Shown piece after piece: positions 23,703-33,828 of a stretch of DNA of 64,000 bases. The notes beneath the pieces are model-generated. The model had not been told where the DNA came from, made no database searches, and saw only the letters and a list, made by a program, of their open reading frames with translations. The DNA comes from Rhodobacter sp. (GTDB taxonomy: Bacteria > Pseudomonadota > Alphaproteobacteria > Rhodobacterales > Rhodobacteraceae). Position 1 is the stretch's first letter. The number at the start of each line of letters is the position of its first letter. The stretch is from contig JADCEL010000004.1 in NCBI GenBank assembly GCA_020250125.1, positions 24,000-87,999 of the forward strand, read 5' to 3'. Made by a program: the position numbers and the translations under genes.

Positions 23703-25133
23703 TCACAACCCCTTGGAGACATACGTCGCCGCCACCCGCCCGATGGAAACGACATAGGCCGCAACCCGCAGGTCATGTACATCGTCGCGCCCGTGCCAAA
23801 GCTCGCGCATCGCCTGATAGGCCGCGCGCATCGTGTCATCCAGGCCCGACCGCACCAGATCCAGCTCTCCCGCGCCGCGCAGATAGCTGTCCTTGAAGCC
23901 GGGCGACAGCGTCCAGCCCAGGCCTTTGTCGGCCGACAGCCGTTCCAGCTCGTTCACCAGCAACTGGTGGCGCGCCTCTTCGGCGCGGCGCTGCAGGCGG
24001 CCAAAGCGGATATGCGACAGGTTCTTGACCCATTCGAAATAACTCACCGTCACCCCGCCGGCATTGGCATAAAGGTCCGGAATGATGACCTTGCCGCTGT
24101 GGCGCAGAATCTCATCCGCGCCGAAGGTGATGGGGCCATTGGCCGCTTCGATGATCAGCGGCGCGCGGATGGCGGCGGCATTGCCCAGGTGGATGACCCC
24201 CTCCATCGCCGCCGGGATCAGGATGTCGCAGTCCGCTTCCAGCAGGCTGGCCCCGTTCGCCAGAAAGAAAGCCCCGGGGTAACCCCTGATCGTGCCATGC
24301 GCGCCCATCCACTGCCGGACCCGGTCCACATCCAGCCCCTGATCGCTGTGTACCGCGCCGTCGCGCTCGATGATGCCGGTGATGATGGCCCCATCCTCTT
24401 CGCTCAGGAACTTCGCCGCGTGATACCCCACATTGCCAAGGCCCTGCACGATCACGCGTTTGCCTTCCAGCCCGCCCGAAAGCCCGGCCTGCGCGGCATC
24501 CTCGGGGTGGCGGAAGAACGCGCGCAGCGCATATTGCACGCCCCGCCCCGTCGCCTCGATGCGGCCCTGAATGCCGCCCGCATTCAGCGGCTTGCCGGTG
24601 ACGCAGGCCTTGGCGTTGATGTCGGTGGTGTTCATCCGCGCATACTGGTCGGCGATCCAGGCCATTTCACGCTCGCCCGTGCCCATGTCGGGGGCGGGCA
24701 CGTTCTGGGCCGGGTTGATCAGGTCGCGCTTGATCAGCTCATAGGCAAAGCGCCGGGTGATCTGTTCCAGCTCATGCGGCTCCCAGGTGCGCGGGTCAAT
24801 GCACAGACCGCCCTTCGATCCGCCAAAGGGCGTTTCCACCAGCGCGCATTTATAGGTCATCAGTGCCGCCAGCGCCTCGACCTCGTCCTGGTTGACCGAC
24901 GGGGCATAGCGGATGCCGCCCTTGACCGGTTCCATGTGTTCGGAATGCACCGACCGGTAGCCGGTGAAGGTTTCGATCTTGCCGCGAAGCCGCACGCCGA
25001 AGCGCACCGTGTAGGTGGAATTGCAGACGCGGATCTTCTGCTCCAGCCCCGGTCCCAGATCCATCAGCGCGACGGCGCGGTTGAACATCAGATCGACAGA
25101 ATCGCGAAAGCTCGGTTCGGCGGCGGGTGTCAT
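23703..25133 (-). CDS. gdhA: glutamate dehydrogenase (Glu/Leu/Phe/Val family)
   Basis: A 476-residue enzyme interconverting glutamate and 2-oxoglutarate plus ammonia. The substrate domain has GGIRYAPSVNQDEVEALA and MTYKCALVETPFGGSKGG (K95 and K107 are the substrate and catalytic lysines). The C-terminal Rossmann domain begins at GKRVIVQGLGNVGYHAA, followed by PAAMEGVI and YANAGGVTVSYFEW. Length and C-terminal extension fit the alphaproteobacterial NAD-type group, but cofactor preference cannot be read with certainty. Monocistronic and divergent from the lipoprotein-hom pair. Confidence 0.93.
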   Translation of the reverse strand: MTPAAEPSFRDSVDLMFNRAVALMDLGPGLEQKIRVCNSTYTVRFGVRLRGKIETFTGYRSVHSEHMEPVKGGIRYAPSVNQDEVEALAALMTYKCALVETPFGGSKGGLCIDPRTWEPHELEQITRRFAYELIKRDLINPAQNVPAPDMGTGEREMAWIADQYARMNTTDINAKACVTGKPLNAGGIQGRIEATGRGVQYALRAFFRHPEDAAQAGLSGGLEGKRVIVQGLGNVGYHAAKFLSEEDGAIITGIIERDGAVHSDQGLDVDRVRQWMGAHGTIRGYPGAFFLANGASLLEADCDILIPAAMEGVIHLGNAAAIRAPLIIEAANGPITFGADEILRHSGKVIIPDLYANAGGVTVSYFEWVKNLSHIRFGRLQRRAEEARHQLLVNELERLSADKGLGWTLSPGFKDSYLRGAGELDLVRSGLDDTMRAAYQAMRELWHGRDDVHDLRVAAYVVSIGRVAATYVSKGL

Positions 25134-25556
25134 GCGGTTCCTCCGGCGGGGGCATCAGGGCCTGATGCGCTGTGACTGTGCCCAGCATACGCGTCCTTGC
25201 CCGGCAATGATGCAGGGATTTCTGTACTGCAGGCAGCGCAATCCGCCGGGCCGCCGCGCCTGCGCAGCCAACCCGGCCCGTGCCCGCAGCGGTCGCCCTG
25301 CACCGCTCTGGCGGTGCTTCCGCCGGTTGATTTGCCACCGGTCGGCACAGCCCGAGGCTGCCCCGCCGGGGATCGGCCGCAGCGGATGGTGCAGCCGGCG
25401 GACCGATCTGAAACCGGCGGCAGGCGGATGTCCAGACACCCTGCCTGCGGGTGCCGGCCGGGGCCGCGCCGCGATGCCGGTCATCGCCTGACGCGGGGCC
25501 TGGACACACCCCGCAGCGCACTTGCCCCCTTCCGTCAGCGCCTCTATGGATGCCGC
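25134..25556. other. divergent promoter region, no gene recognised
   Basis: About 420 bases between gdhA and the lipoprotein gene, GC-rich, with only non-credible frames. It must contain both promoters; no riboswitch or operator was recognised. Confidence 0.35.
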
Positions 25557-25853
25557 ATGACCCTGTTGTGCCGCCTTCCTGTTCCGGCCATCCTGCTGCT
25601 GGCGGCCTGCAGCCCGCCGGCCGATTTCGAATCCGCCCGCCAGCCGCCTGGACCCGGCACCTTTCCCCAGATCAGGCCGCTGAACGAGGTGCTGGCCACT
25701 GGCACTCCGCCGGCCCTGACCGAAACCGATGCCGCCGCCCTCAGGTCGCGCGCGGCGGTGCTGCAGGCCCGCGCCGCCGCCCTGCCCGCCACCGCGACCG
25801 ATCCCGAAACGCGGGCGCGGCTGGACGCGGCCATCACCGCCAACACCCCGTGA
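25557..25853 (+). CDS. small lipoprotein of unknown function
   Basis: A 98-residue protein with a lipoprotein signal peptide: positively charged start, hydrophobic core and a lipobox LLAAC with the lipidated cysteine at about residue 18. The mature part is proline- and alanine-rich with a helical C-terminal half (ALRSRAAVLQARAAALPATA). It is probably anchored to the inner or outer membrane facing the periplasm. ATG 25557 lacks a strong ribosome site. It ends 70 bases before homoserine dehydrogenase and may share its transcript. No family recognised. Confidence 0.7.
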   Translation: MTLLCRLPVPAILLLAACSPPADFESARQPPGPGTFPQIRPLNEVLATGTPPALTETDAAALRSRAAVLQARAAALPATATDPETRARLDAAITANTP

Positions 25854-25922
25854 TCCGCTTTGTTGCAAGCCCGGGCGCAACCCGCTAACAGGGCGGCGGA
25901 ACCCACCCGTGGAGTGTTGCCC

Positions 25923-27209
25923 ATGCCCGCCCCCCTGCGCCTTGGTCTCGCCGGTCTTGGCACGGTCGGCATCGGCGTGGTCAGGATCGTGCAGCGCCAT
26001 GCAGATCTGATCGCGGCCCGCGCCGGGCGGCCCGTGCAGATCACCTCCGTCTCGGCCCGCGACCGCAGCAAGTCCCGCGATGCGGACCTGTCCGCCTTTG
26101 CCTGGGAAGGCGATCCGGTGGCGCTGGCGCGCCGCGATGACGTCGATCTGTTCATCGAGGTGATGGGCGGCGCGGACGGCCCGGCGAAACACGCCACCGA
26201 AGCGGCCATCGCCGCAGGCAAGGATGTGGTCAGCGCCAACAAGGCGCTGCTGGCCCATCATGGCCAGGCCCTTGCCGAAGCGGCCGAAGCCAGGGGCCAT
26301 GTCATCCGCTTTGAGGCCGCCGTCGCGGGCGGCATCCCGGCGGTCAAGGCGCTGACCGAAGGGCTGGCGGGCAACCGCATCCGGCGCGTCATGGGCGTGT
26401 TGAACGGCACCTGCAACTACATCCTGACCCGGATGGACTCTGCCGGCCTGCCCTATGAGGCGGTGTTCGAAGAAGCCCGCGCCCTGGGGTATCTGGAAGC
26501 CGACCCGAACCTGGACGTGGGCGGCATCGATGCGGCCCACAAGCTCAGCCTGCTGGCCGCCATCGCCTTTGGAACCAGGGTCAGCTTCGACGCGGTAGAG
26601 CTTGAGGGGATTGGAAAAATCTCTGTCGAGGATATCCGCCATGCCGCCGATCTGGGCTTCCGGATCAAGCTTCTGGGCGTGGCCCAGGTCACCGGGCGCG
26701 GGCTGGAACAGCGCATGACGCCCTGCCTTGTGCCCGCCGGCAGCCCGCTGGGCCAGTTGCAGGGCGGCACCAACATGGTGGTGCTGGAAGGCGATGCGGC
26801 AGGCCAGATCGTGCTGCGCGGGGCCGGTGCCGGCGAAGGGCCGACGGCCAGCGCGGTGATGGCCGATGTGATCGACATTGCGCGCGGCAGCCGCCTGTCC
26901 ACCTTTGGCCAGCCCGCCCATACGCTGACCGCCCCGATCCCTGCCGCCGCCGCCACCCCCGCCCCGCATTACCTGCGCATGACGCTGCTTGACCGGCCGG
27001 GGGCACTGGCCAGGATTGCCACCGCCCTGGGCGATGCCGGCATTTCCATCGACCGGATGCGCCAGTATGGCCACCCCGGCGCCCATGCCCCGGTGCTGAT
27101 CGTCACCCACAAGGCTGCCCCCCGCGACATCGCCCACGCGATCGGCCGCTTCGCCGCCACCGGCGTGCTGGTGGGCGAACCTGTGGCGATCCGGATTGAA
27201 GAGGTGTGA
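25923..27209 (+). CDS. hom: homoserine dehydrogenase
   Basis: A 428-residue enzyme reducing aspartate semialdehyde to homoserine, the branch point to threonine and methionine. The NAD(P) fold is at LRLGLAGLGTVGIGVVRIVQ, the catalytic domain has SANKALLAHHG, VLNGTCNYILTRM and EADPNLDVGGIDAAHKL, and a C-terminal ACT domain from about 348 (YLRMTLLDRPGALARIATAL) is the expected site of threonine feedback. ATG 25923 gives the standard N-terminus. GC is very high. Confidence 0.95.
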   Translation: MPAPLRLGLAGLGTVGIGVVRIVQRHADLIAARAGRPVQITSVSARDRSKSRDADLSAFAWEGDPVALARRDDVDLFIEVMGGADGPAKHATEAAIAAGKDVVSANKALLAHHGQALAEAAEARGHVIRFEAAVAGGIPAVKALTEGLAGNRIRRVMGVLNGTCNYILTRMDSAGLPYEAVFEEARALGYLEADPNLDVGGIDAAHKLSLLAAIAFGTRVSFDAVELEGIGKISVEDIRHAADLGFRIKLLGVAQVTGRGLEQRMTPCLVPAGSPLGQLQGGTNMVVLEGDAAGQIVLRGAGAGEGPTASAVMADVIDIARGSRLSTFGQPAHTLTAPIPAAAATPAPHYLRMTLLDRPGALARIATALGDAGISIDRMRQYGHPGAHAPVLIVTHKAAPRDIAHAIGRFAATGVLVGEPVAIRIEEV

Positions 27210-27320
27210 CGGGGGGGGGCGGAAACGTGCCGGTCACATCGGCTGCTGACGGAATGGCAGGACCCTTTTCGGCGCACACTGCGCAGTCCGGCCAGGGCCA
27301 TCGCCCCGGCGATGCGCTGC

Positions 27321-27458
27321 CTGTGCGGCGCGCCCGCCGGGGGCGGGTCGGGCGCTGGCCTTTGGTTGCGGCGGCGGGACCGGTCCTGTGTTGCGCTGGC
27401 CCCCGGCCGGGCGGGGAGACGCGCTGCGTTTCCTTCTCCGCCCGGAACGGCACCCACC
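27321..27458 (+). repeat. dispersed GC-rich stem-loop repeat, copy 1
   Basis: Sequence between hom and lepB related to 32607-32735 and, inverted, 63770-63838. Its core is a hairpin at 27407-27445: CCGGGCGGGGAGA against TTCTCCGCCCGG. Shared blocks include CGCTGCGTTTCC and GCCCGGAACGGCACCC. The rest of the 373-base gap (27210-27582) holds no gene. Confidence 0.55.
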
Positions 27459-27582
27459 TCAAGGCCACCCTCACAGGAACCGCCCGCTGACCTTCTTGCG
27501 GTTGCCCTGCCCGCCCCGCCAAGCTTGACTCCCGCCCCCCCGGCGCGCATGTAGCGCCGAAACCGCAGAAGGGTGATCCCGC

Positions 27583-28389
27583 ATGGCGACCAAGGCAAAG
27601 ACTGACGGCGGCATTGTTGAAACCGTCAAGACCATTGTCTATGCCCTTTTGATCGCCGGCGTGTTCCGCACCCTGTTCTTCCAGCCGTTCTGGATTCCGT
27701 CGGGGTCGATGAAGGACACGCTGCTGGTCGGTGATTTCCTGTTCGTCAACAAGATGGCCTATGGCTATTCGCGCTTTTCCTGCCCGTTCGGCCTCTGCCC
27801 GATCAACGGCCGCATCCTTGGCCGGGACCCCGAGCGTGGCGATGTGGTGGTGTTCCGCCATCCGGTGAACGGGTCAGACTTCATCAAGCGCCTGATCGGC
27901 CTGCCGGGCGACACGGTGCAGATGCAGAACGGTGTTCTGTTTCTGAACGGCACCGAGGTGCCGCAGACGCCGGACGGGACCTTCACCGAAATCTTCGCGC
28001 CGCAGGGGCCGATGGGCCAGTATCCGCGCTGCGAAAACGGCCCCGTGGGCGAAGGGGGCCTGTGCAATGCCAGCCGCTTCACCGAAACCCTGCCGCCGAC
28101 CCCGACCAATCCCGAGGGGCGCCGCCACAGCATCCTGAACATCGACACCAACGGGTTTGCCGACAACACCGATGTCTTCACGGTGCCCGACGGGAATTAC
28201 TTCTTCATGGGCGACAACCGCGACAACAGCCAGGACAGCCGCTTTGGCCAGGCGGTGGGCGGCGTTGGTTTTGTGCCTGCGGAATATCTGATCGGGCGTG
28301 CGGACCGCATCATGTTCTCGTCAGCCGGCCGCTCGATGCTGTATTTCTGGACCTGGCGTCCTGACCGGTTCTTCAAGGCGGTCGAGTGA
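27583..28389 (+). CDS. lepB: signal peptidase I
   Basis: A 268-residue inner-membrane protease that removes signal peptides. One N-terminal membrane segment (about 12-33) is followed by box B with the catalytic serine (PSGSMKDT, S42), box D with the lysine base ([13 protein letters not shown]102) and box E ([14 protein letters not shown]). The long insert between boxes is normal in alphaproteobacteria. First of the translationally coupled lepB-rnc-era set. Confidence 0.97.
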   Translation: MATKAKTDGGIVETVKTIVYALLIAGVFRTLFFQPFWIPSGSMKDTLLVGDFLFVNKMAYGYSRFSCPFGLCPINGRILGRDPERGDVVVFRHPVNGSDFIKRLIGLPGDTVQMQNGVLFLNGTEVPQTPDGTFTEIFAPQGPMGQYPRCENGPVGEGGLCNASRFTETLPPTPTNPEGRRHSILNIDTNGFADNTDVFTVPDGNYFFMGDNRDNSQDSRFGQAVGGVGFVPAEYLIGRADRIMFSSAGRSMLYFWTWRPDRFFKAVE

Positions 28390-29072
28390 AGCTGTCTGCC
28401 GATCTTCTGGCCTTTTCGGGCCGCATCGGGCATCGGTTCCGCCAGCCTGATCTTCTGCTGCGCGCGGTCACCCATGCCTCGATTTCCTCGCTGACGCGGC
28501 CCGACAACCAGCGGCTGGAATTCCTGGGCGACCGCGTGCTTGGCCTTGCCATGGCCGAGGCCTTGCTGCGCGCTGACAGCACCGCAACGGAAGGCCAGCT
28601 TGCCCCGCGTTTCAACGCGCTTGTGCGCAAGGAAACCTGTGCCGATGTCGCGCGCGAGATCGGCCTTGGCGAGGTGCTCAAGCTGGGCCGGTCCGAAATG
28701 CTGTCGGGCGGGCGGCGCAAGGACGCCTTGCTGGGCGATGCGCTGGAGGCGGTGATCGCCGCCGTCTACATGGATGCCGGTTTCGAGGCGGCGCAGGCCG
28801 TGGTGCTGGCCCTGTGGGGTGACCGGATCGCAGGGGTCCAGGCAGATGCCCGCGATGCCAAGACCGCGCTGCAGGAATGGGCGCAGGCGCGCGGCCTGCC
28901 GCCGCCGGTCTATCTTGAACAGGGCCGGACCGGCCCCGATCATCAGCCGGTGTTCACGGTTGAGGTGCGGCTGGAAACCGGGGCCCTGGAACGTGCGGCG
29001 GCAGGCACGAAACGGCAGGCGGAACAGGCGGCGGCAAAGGCATTGCTCTTGCGGATGGAGACGGCGCAATGA
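28386..29072 (+). CDS. rnc: ribonuclease III
   Basis: A 228-residue double-strand-specific RNase that processes rRNA and regulates mRNA. The signature [11 protein letters not shown] (E45, D49) and [14 protein letters not shown] (D118, E121) give the complete metal-binding set, and a C-terminal dsRNA-binding domain starts around 158. GTG 28386 overlaps the lepB stop as GTGA. Confidence 0.97.
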   Translation: MKLSADLLAFSGRIGHRFRQPDLLLRAVTHASISSLTRPDNQRLEFLGDRVLGLAMAEALLRADSTATEGQLAPRFNALVRKETCADVAREIGLGEVLKLGRSEMLSGGRRKDALLGDALEAVIAAVYMDAGFEAAQAVVLALWGDRIAGVQADARDAKTALQEWAQARGLPPPVYLEQGRTGPDHQPVFTVEVRLETGALERAAAGTKRQAEQAAAKALLLRMETAQ

Positions 29073-29992
29073 CCGATGCGGCACCCGGCACCCGCGCCGG
29101 CTTCGTCGCCCTGATCGGCGAGCCGAATGCAGGCAAATCGACGCTTCTCAACCGCATGGTCGGGGCGAAAATCTCTATCGTCACGCACAAGGTGCAGACC
29201 ACGCGCACGCGCATCCGCGGCATCGCGATGGAAGGCCAAAGCCAGATCGTGTTCGTGGACACGCCCGGCCTGTTCCAGCCGCGCCGCAGGCTGGACCGCG
29301 CCATGGTGGCCGCCGCCTGGGGCGGGGCGGCGGATGCGGATATCACCGTGCTGCTGATCGAGGCGCATCGCGGCATGACCGATGGCGTGGCGCGGATCAT
29401 CGCCTCCCTGCGCGACCGCTTTCCCGGGGGGCACAGGGTGGCGCTGGCAATCAACAAGATCGACCGGGTCAAGGCCGGGGTACTGCTGGACCTGGCCGGG
29501 AAACTGAACGAAGCCTTCCCCTTTGTGAAGACCTTCATGATTTCCGCCGAAAAGGGCTACGGCGTTGCCGATCTGAAGGCATGGCTTGCCGGGCAGGTCC
29601 CGGAAGGCCCGTGGCTCTACCCGGAAGACCAGATCGCCGATCTGCCGCTGCGGATGATTGCCGCGGAAATCACCCGTGAAAAGCTGACCCTGCGCCTGCA
29701 CCAGGAACTGCCCTACCAGCTGACCGTAGAGACGGAAAACTGGGAAGACAGGCCGGATGGATCAACCAGGATCGATCAGATCATCTATGTCGCCCGCGAT
29801 GGCCACAAGGGCATCGTGCTGGGCAACAGGGGGGACACCGTCAAGGCCGTGGGCCAGGCCGCGCGGGCCGAGATGATGAGCTTTCTGCAACGCCCCGTAC
29901 ACCTGTTCCTGCAGGTCAAGGCGCGCCCGGGCTGGCTGGAAGAGAGAGAACGCTTCGATGAGATGGGGCTGGATTTCGGGGATGGTGACTGA
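29069..29992 (+). CDS. era: GTPase Era
   Basis: A 307-residue GTPase needed for 30S subunit maturation. G1 is GEPNAGKS (17-24), G3 DTPG (64-67), G4 NKID (129-132); the C-terminal KH domain ([31 protein letters not shown]) binds the 3' end of 16S rRNA. ATG 29069 overlaps the rnc stop as ATGA. Confidence 0.97.
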   Translation: MTDAAPGTRAGFVALIGEPNAGKSTLLNRMVGAKISIVTHKVQTTRTRIRGIAMEGQSQIVFVDTPGLFQPRRRLDRAMVAAAWGGAADADITVLLIEAHRGMTDGVARIIASLRDRFPGGHRVALAINKIDRVKAGVLLDLAGKLNEAFPFVKTFMISAEKGYGVADLKAWLAGQVPEGPWLYPEDQIADLPLRMIAAEITREKLTLRLHQELPYQLTVETENWEDRPDGSTRIDQIIYVARDGHKGIVLGNRGDTVKAVGQAARAEMMSFLQRPVHLFLQVKARPGWLEERERFDEMGLDFGDGD

Positions 29993-30025
29993 GGGCTCTT
30001 CATTTCGTTGCCGGTGCCGGGACCT

Positions 30026-30068
30026 GCCTGCGGGAGCCTCCGGCGGGGATATTTTTGAACAGAAAATG
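30026..30068 (+). repeat. Rhodobacterales gene-end motif
   Basis: GCGGGAGCCTCCGGCGGGG, then ATATTTTTGAACAGAAAATG: a GC-rich stretch followed by a T-run. This motif is common at gene ends in Rhodobacter and relatives and probably acts as a transcript end for the era operon. A relative occurs at 17993-18022. Confidence 0.45.
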
Positions 30069-30109
30069 GGGCAAGCACTGTCCCTTGGCTTGCATGCGGG
30101 GGATGGGCA

Positions 30110-30442
30110 ATGACGCCCCGCCTGACAGCCGATTTCTGGGTGCGCGCCTATCTGGCCCGGCTGCGGCTTGCCGGAATTCCCGCCTGTTTGACCGCCAGGG
30201 GCGATGCGACCGCTGGGGCGGTCATGGTAAAGCTTGCCACGCTTGATGGTGCGGCAAAGGCCTTTCAGAGATCCTTCGATCTGGTCAGCGGTGACCGGGT
30301 CTGGATGGTTCTGGCCGAGGGGGACGAAGCCGCCGTCGATGCCGTGATCGCGCGCCAGCGCGGCCATGACCGCGACCTTTGGGTCATCGAGATCGAGGAC
30401 CGCGCCGGGCGCACCCTGCTGGATGAGGACGGCCTGCGCTGA
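30110..30442 (+). CDS. DUF1491 family protein
   Basis: A 110-residue protein of the alphaproteobacterial DUF1491 family: [53 protein letters not shown]. No catalytic motif, signal or membrane segment is apparent. It lies between era and recO on the same strand, a position it commonly occupies, so it may belong to the RNA/DNA maintenance operon. Function unknown. Confidence 0.85.
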   Translation: MTPRLTADFWVRAYLARLRLAGIPACLTARGDATAGAVMVKLATLDGAAKAFQRSFDLVSGDRVWMVLAEGDEAAVDAVIARQRGHDRDLWVIEIEDRAGRTLLDEDGLR

Positions 30443-30485
30443 CCGGCAGGCTTGTGCTGCCCCGTGGGGCATGGTTACTGCGGCC

Positions 30486-31223
30486 ATGGAATGGCGGGAT
30501 CAGGGGGCGGTGCTGGCCGTGCGGCGGCACGGCGAGACGGCCGCAATCATCGAGGTGTTCACCGCAGCACACGGCCGCCACGCCGGGGTGGTGCGCGGCG
30601 GCGCGTCGCGCAAGGTAGCCCCGGTGCTTCAGCCGGGGGCGCAGCTTGACCTGGCCTGGCGGGCGCGGCTTGAGGACCATCTGGGCCATTTCACGGTCGA
30701 GCCGCTGCAAAGCCGCAGCGCGATCCTGTCGGACCGCGCGGCCCTGTCGGCGCTGAATGCGGTCTGTGCGCTGCTGTCCCACGCCCTGCCCGAACGCGAT
30801 GCCCACCCGGCCCTTTATCCCGCCACGATTGCGCTTCTGGATGCGCTGGAAGGGGCGGACTGGCAGCTTGCCTATCTGCGCTGGGAACTTCTGCTGCTGG
30901 AGGATCTTGGATTTGGCCTTGATCTGGCGCGCTGCGCCGTGACCGGCCAGACCGGGGACCTGGCCTATGTCTCTCCCCGAACCGGTCGCGCCGTCAGCCG
31001 CGCCGCTGCCGGTACCTGGGCAGATCGCCTGCTGCCGCTGCCGCCCTGCCTGACGGGCGGCGATGTGACCCCGGCCGGGCTGCTGCAGGGGCTGGGCCTG
31101 ACGGGCCATTTCCTGACGCGGGAACTCGGGTCGGTGCCGGGCACCCGGCCCCTGCCCGAGGCGCGGGCGCGGCTGGTCGATCTGCTGTCAAGGTCGGTCC
31201 AGGCCGTGGCCGGGGCACCGTGA
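30486..31223 (+). CDS. recO: DNA repair protein RecO
   Basis: A 245-residue RecFOR mediator that helps load RecA on SSB-coated DNA. The N-terminal OB fold is at [20 protein letters not shown] through [16 protein letters not shown], followed by the helical domain with [18 protein letters not shown] and a degenerate zinc region ([15 protein letters not shown]) in which the second cysteine pair is missing, as in many alphaproteobacteria. ATG 30486. Confidence 0.93.
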   Translation: MEWRDQGAVLAVRRHGETAAIIEVFTAAHGRHAGVVRGGASRKVAPVLQPGAQLDLAWRARLEDHLGHFTVEPLQSRSAILSDRAALSALNAVCALLSHALPERDAHPALYPATIALLDALEGADWQLAYLRWELLLLEDLGFGLDLARCAVTGQTGDLAYVSPRTGRAVSRAAAGTWADRLLPLPPCLTGGDVTPAGLLQGLGLTGHFLTRELGSVPGTRPLPEARARLVDLLSRSVQAVAGAP

Positions 31224-31315
31224 ACCCGGCCAAAGGCGCAAATCCGCCGGTCCGTGTCGCGCGTGGCCGAGACAGGGGGGGCCGGCCACCGGCATGACTG
31301 CCGGTGAGACAGGTT

Positions 31316-32545
31316 ATGGCCAACACATATATCCCCCTTTTCCTGCGGCATTCCCCGACCCCCCGCGTCGAGGCTTTCGCGCTTCTGGCCGGGCTGGAGG
31401 CCGGTGTCCGCGGCATTCTGATCTCGGTGATGCCGCTGGCCCTGTACGATGCGGTTCAGGATGCGGCTGTCGTTTCGCGCACCTTCTTTCTGATCGGCCT
31501 GGCATCGCTTTTGTGGGGGCTGATGGTGCCCTGGGCCACGCGCCATATCCCGCGCCGCTGGATGTATACGCTGGGCACGCTTCTGTATCTGGTCGGCATG
31601 GTGCTGGCACTGGCCGGCACCGCTGCGGCAATAGCCCTTGCCATTCTGGTGAATGCGCTGGCGACCGTGACGATCTTTGTCTGTCTGAACGCCTATGTTC
31701 TGGATTACATCACACGGGCGAACCTGGGGCGCAGCGCTTCGTTGCAGATGCTCTATGCCGCGATCTTCTGGGCGGTGGGTCCGATGCTGGGGGTCTGGCT
31801 GTGGGCACTTTGGGCCCCCGCCCCCTTTCTGGTCGCGGGGGCCTTCTCGGTGGCGCTGCTGGCGGCGTTCTGGGTGCTGCGGCTGGGCAATGGCAAGCAG
31901 ATCACCCGGGCCAAGGGCCCGGCGCTGAACCCGCTGGCCTATCTGGGCCGGTTCTTTGCACAGCCAAGGCTGATTGCGGGCTGGCTGTTTGCGGTTATCC
32001 GGTCCTGCGGCTGGTGGGTTTATGTCGTCTATCTGCCGATTTTCTGCATCGAGTCCGGTTTGGGTGACAAGGTGGGCGGGATTGCCCTGTCCTGCACCAA
32101 TGCGCTTTTGTTTTCCACGCCGGTCCTGCTGCGGCTGGTGCGGCGGGTGTCGGTGCGGCGCGCTGTCTGGGGCGGGTTTGTCTTTGGCGCGGTCCTGTTC
32201 ACGCTGGGCGGCCTGCTGTCGCCAATGCCATGGGTGACGGTCATCCTGCTGTTTGCGGGGTCATTCAGCCTGGTTTTGCTGGATGTGGCCGGGGGCCTTC
32301 CCTTCATGATGGCCGTAAAGCCATCCGAGCGCACGGAAATGGCTGCCGTCTATTCCAGCTTCCGCGATGTCTCGGGCATCCTGACACCCGGGGTTGCCTG
32401 GCTTGTGCTGCTGGTGGCACCGGTTGCGGGGGTCTTTGTTGCGGCCGGGGCGGGCATGGCGCTGGCTGCGGCAATTGCCGGACGGCTGCATCCCCGCCTG
32501 GGTGCCGAACGGCCATCGCAGGGCGCGGCCCGGGCTGCCCGGTAG
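31316..32545 (+). CDS. MFS transporter
   Basis: A 409-residue major-facilitator protein with about twelve hydrophobic segments; the central cytoplasmic loop lies near LGNGKQITRAKGPALNP. The N-terminal motif A is poorly conserved (WGLMVPWATRHIPRRWMY). The substrate cannot be inferred. ATG 31316 (MANTYIPLFLRHSP) has only a weak ribosome site. It follows recO by 92 bases; operon membership is uncertain. Confidence 0.85.
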   Translation: MANTYIPLFLRHSPTPRVEAFALLAGLEAGVRGILISVMPLALYDAVQDAAVVSRTFFLIGLASLLWGLMVPWATRHIPRRWMYTLGTLLYLVGMVLALAGTAAAIALAILVNALATVTIFVCLNAYVLDYITRANLGRSASLQMLYAAIFWAVGPMLGVWLWALWAPAPFLVAGAFSVALLAAFWVLRLGNGKQITRAKGPALNPLAYLGRFFAQPRLIAGWLFAVIRSCGWWVYVVYLPIFCIESGLGDKVGGIALSCTNALLFSTPVLLRLVRRVSVRRAVWGGFVFGAVLFTLGGLLSPMPWVTVILLFAGSFSLVLLDVAGGLPFMMAVKPSERTEMAAVYSSFRDVSGILTPGVAWLVLLVAPVAGVFVAAGAGMALAAAIAGRLHPRLGAERPSQGAARAAR

Positions 32546-32606
32546 CAGGGTGCCGAAAACGACCCGTTGCATGGGCTGCGGGAACGGAAAGCAGGAACCC
32601 CTTCGC

Positions 32607-32735
32607 CTGCGCGGCCCGCCCCCGGCGGGTGCTGCCCTTTCGTTGCGCGTGAACGAACGGTCCTTGGGGGACAATGGTCACGACCTTTCGGGGAAAGGCA
32701 CCGCGTTTCCCTGTCTGCCCGGAATGGCACCCCCG
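32607..32735 (+). repeat. dispersed GC-rich stem-loop repeat, copy 2
   Basis: Located after the MFS gene. Shares the order of blocks with 27321-27458: CTGCGCGGCCCGCC, CCCTTTCGTTGCG, GGGGAAAGGCACCGCGTTTC and GCCCGGAATGGCACCCCC. GGGGAAA and TTTCCC can pair. The gap 32546-32804 contains no gene. Confidence 0.5.
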
Positions 32736-32804
32736 TTCCGGGAACGGGAAGGTTTTCCCGACAGGCAGGCGGGCGGGATGCGCTTTCAGCAGCCTGTCAG
32801 CGCA

Positions 32805-33809
32805 TCAGGCCGGGGTCAGGGCTGCGGCCGTGGCAAGAACCGAATCTCTGGCCGGGGTGATCTTCAGTCCAAGGTCGCGGCGGGCCTTGCTGTTGTCGAG
32901 CGTGAGGGTCATGCCCAGCCACGGCAGGATCATCCTGATTTCGCCATCGAACAGGGCCAAAAGCCGCAGAAGCACGCGGGGGGCGCTGCGTGTGGTGATC
33001 GACCGGTTCGGATAGGCCGCCTTCAGGATGCGCGCCATTTCCAGCAGACTCAGAAAGCCATCGGCCACCAGATAGCGCTGGCCGATCGTGGCCGGATTGG
33101 CAAGCGCGGCCAGATGCGCGGCAGAAACATCGGCGATGTCGGTTACCGGCAACAGAACATCGGGAAGCGCCGGGTCCTTGCCGGCCAGAAGACGACTGAT
33201 CGCGCCCACGGAACTGCCTGTCTGGCCATCCATCGGGGTACCCAGAACCATGCCCGGATTGATCACGGTCAGCTGCATTTCAGGATGCGCCTTCACGAAG
33301 TCCCAGGCAGCGCGTTCGGCCAGCGTCTTTGATTTCGTATAGGCGGTGACGGTCGGGGCACCAAGATCGGTCCAGTCGGTTTCGCTCAGCGGGCCTGATT
33401 TTGCGCCGTGAATCACCGCTTCGGTCGACGAGGTCAGGATCACGCGGGTCACGCCCGCAGCCTGCGCCGCCCGGAGCACCCGCAGCGTCCCGTCAAGGGC
33501 AGGTCGGATCAGTTCGTTTTCATCCTTTGGCTGGGCAAGGGGAAAGGGTGAGGCCGTGTGGATCACGGCCGTTATCCCCGCCATGGCTTCTGCCCAGCCC
33601 GCGTCCCGGGTCAAGTCAAGCGTGACAAACCTGAGCCGCGCCAGGGCCGCGTCATCGCAGCCATGCGCCCGCATCGCCGCGCGCACCTCATCCTCGCGCC
33701 CGGCTGACCGCAGCGATCCCGTCACCGACATGCCCGCTTTCAGCAGGTCAAACGCTATACGTTTGGCAATAAAGCCGGAAATGCCCGTCAGCAGCACATT
33801 CTGTTCCAT
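32805..33809 (-). CDS. NAD(P)-dependent epimerase/reductase (dihydroflavonol-4-reductase type)
   Basis: A 334-residue extended short-chain dehydrogenase. The nucleotide site is LLTGISGFIAKRIA (the usual GxxGxxG appears as GISGFIA), the catalytic YTKSK (Y-x-x-x-K) lies near residue 160, and TSSTEAV supplies the serine. Sequence style matches the DFR/cinnamoyl-CoA reductase-like branch acting on aldehydes or ketones; substrate unknown. ATG 33809. A 23-base inverted repeat lies 20 bases upstream. Confidence 0.85.
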   Translation of the reverse strand: MEQNVLLTGISGFIAKRIAFDLLKAGMSVTGSLRSAGREDEVRAAMRAHGCDDAALARLRFVTLDLTRDAGWAEAMAGITAVIHTASPFPLAQPKDENELIRPALDGTLRVLRAAQAAGVTRVILTSSTEAVIHGAKSGPLSETDWTDLGAPTVTAYTKSKTLAERAAWDFVKAHPEMQLTVINPGMVLGTPMDGQTGSSVGAISRLLAGKDPALPDVLLPVTDIADVSAAHLAALANPATIGQRYLVADGFLSLLEMARILKAAYPNRSITTRSAPRVLLRLLALFDGEIRMILPWLGMTLTLDNSKARRDLGLKITPARDSVLATAAALTPA

Positions 33810-33828
33810 GGGGGAAGGCCCTTGCCAA

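Noticed and set aside
25155..27137. A 660-codon minus-strand frame opposite hom
   Set aside because: Glycine/arginine-rich shadow with no family features; homoserine dehydrogenase is clear on the plus strand.
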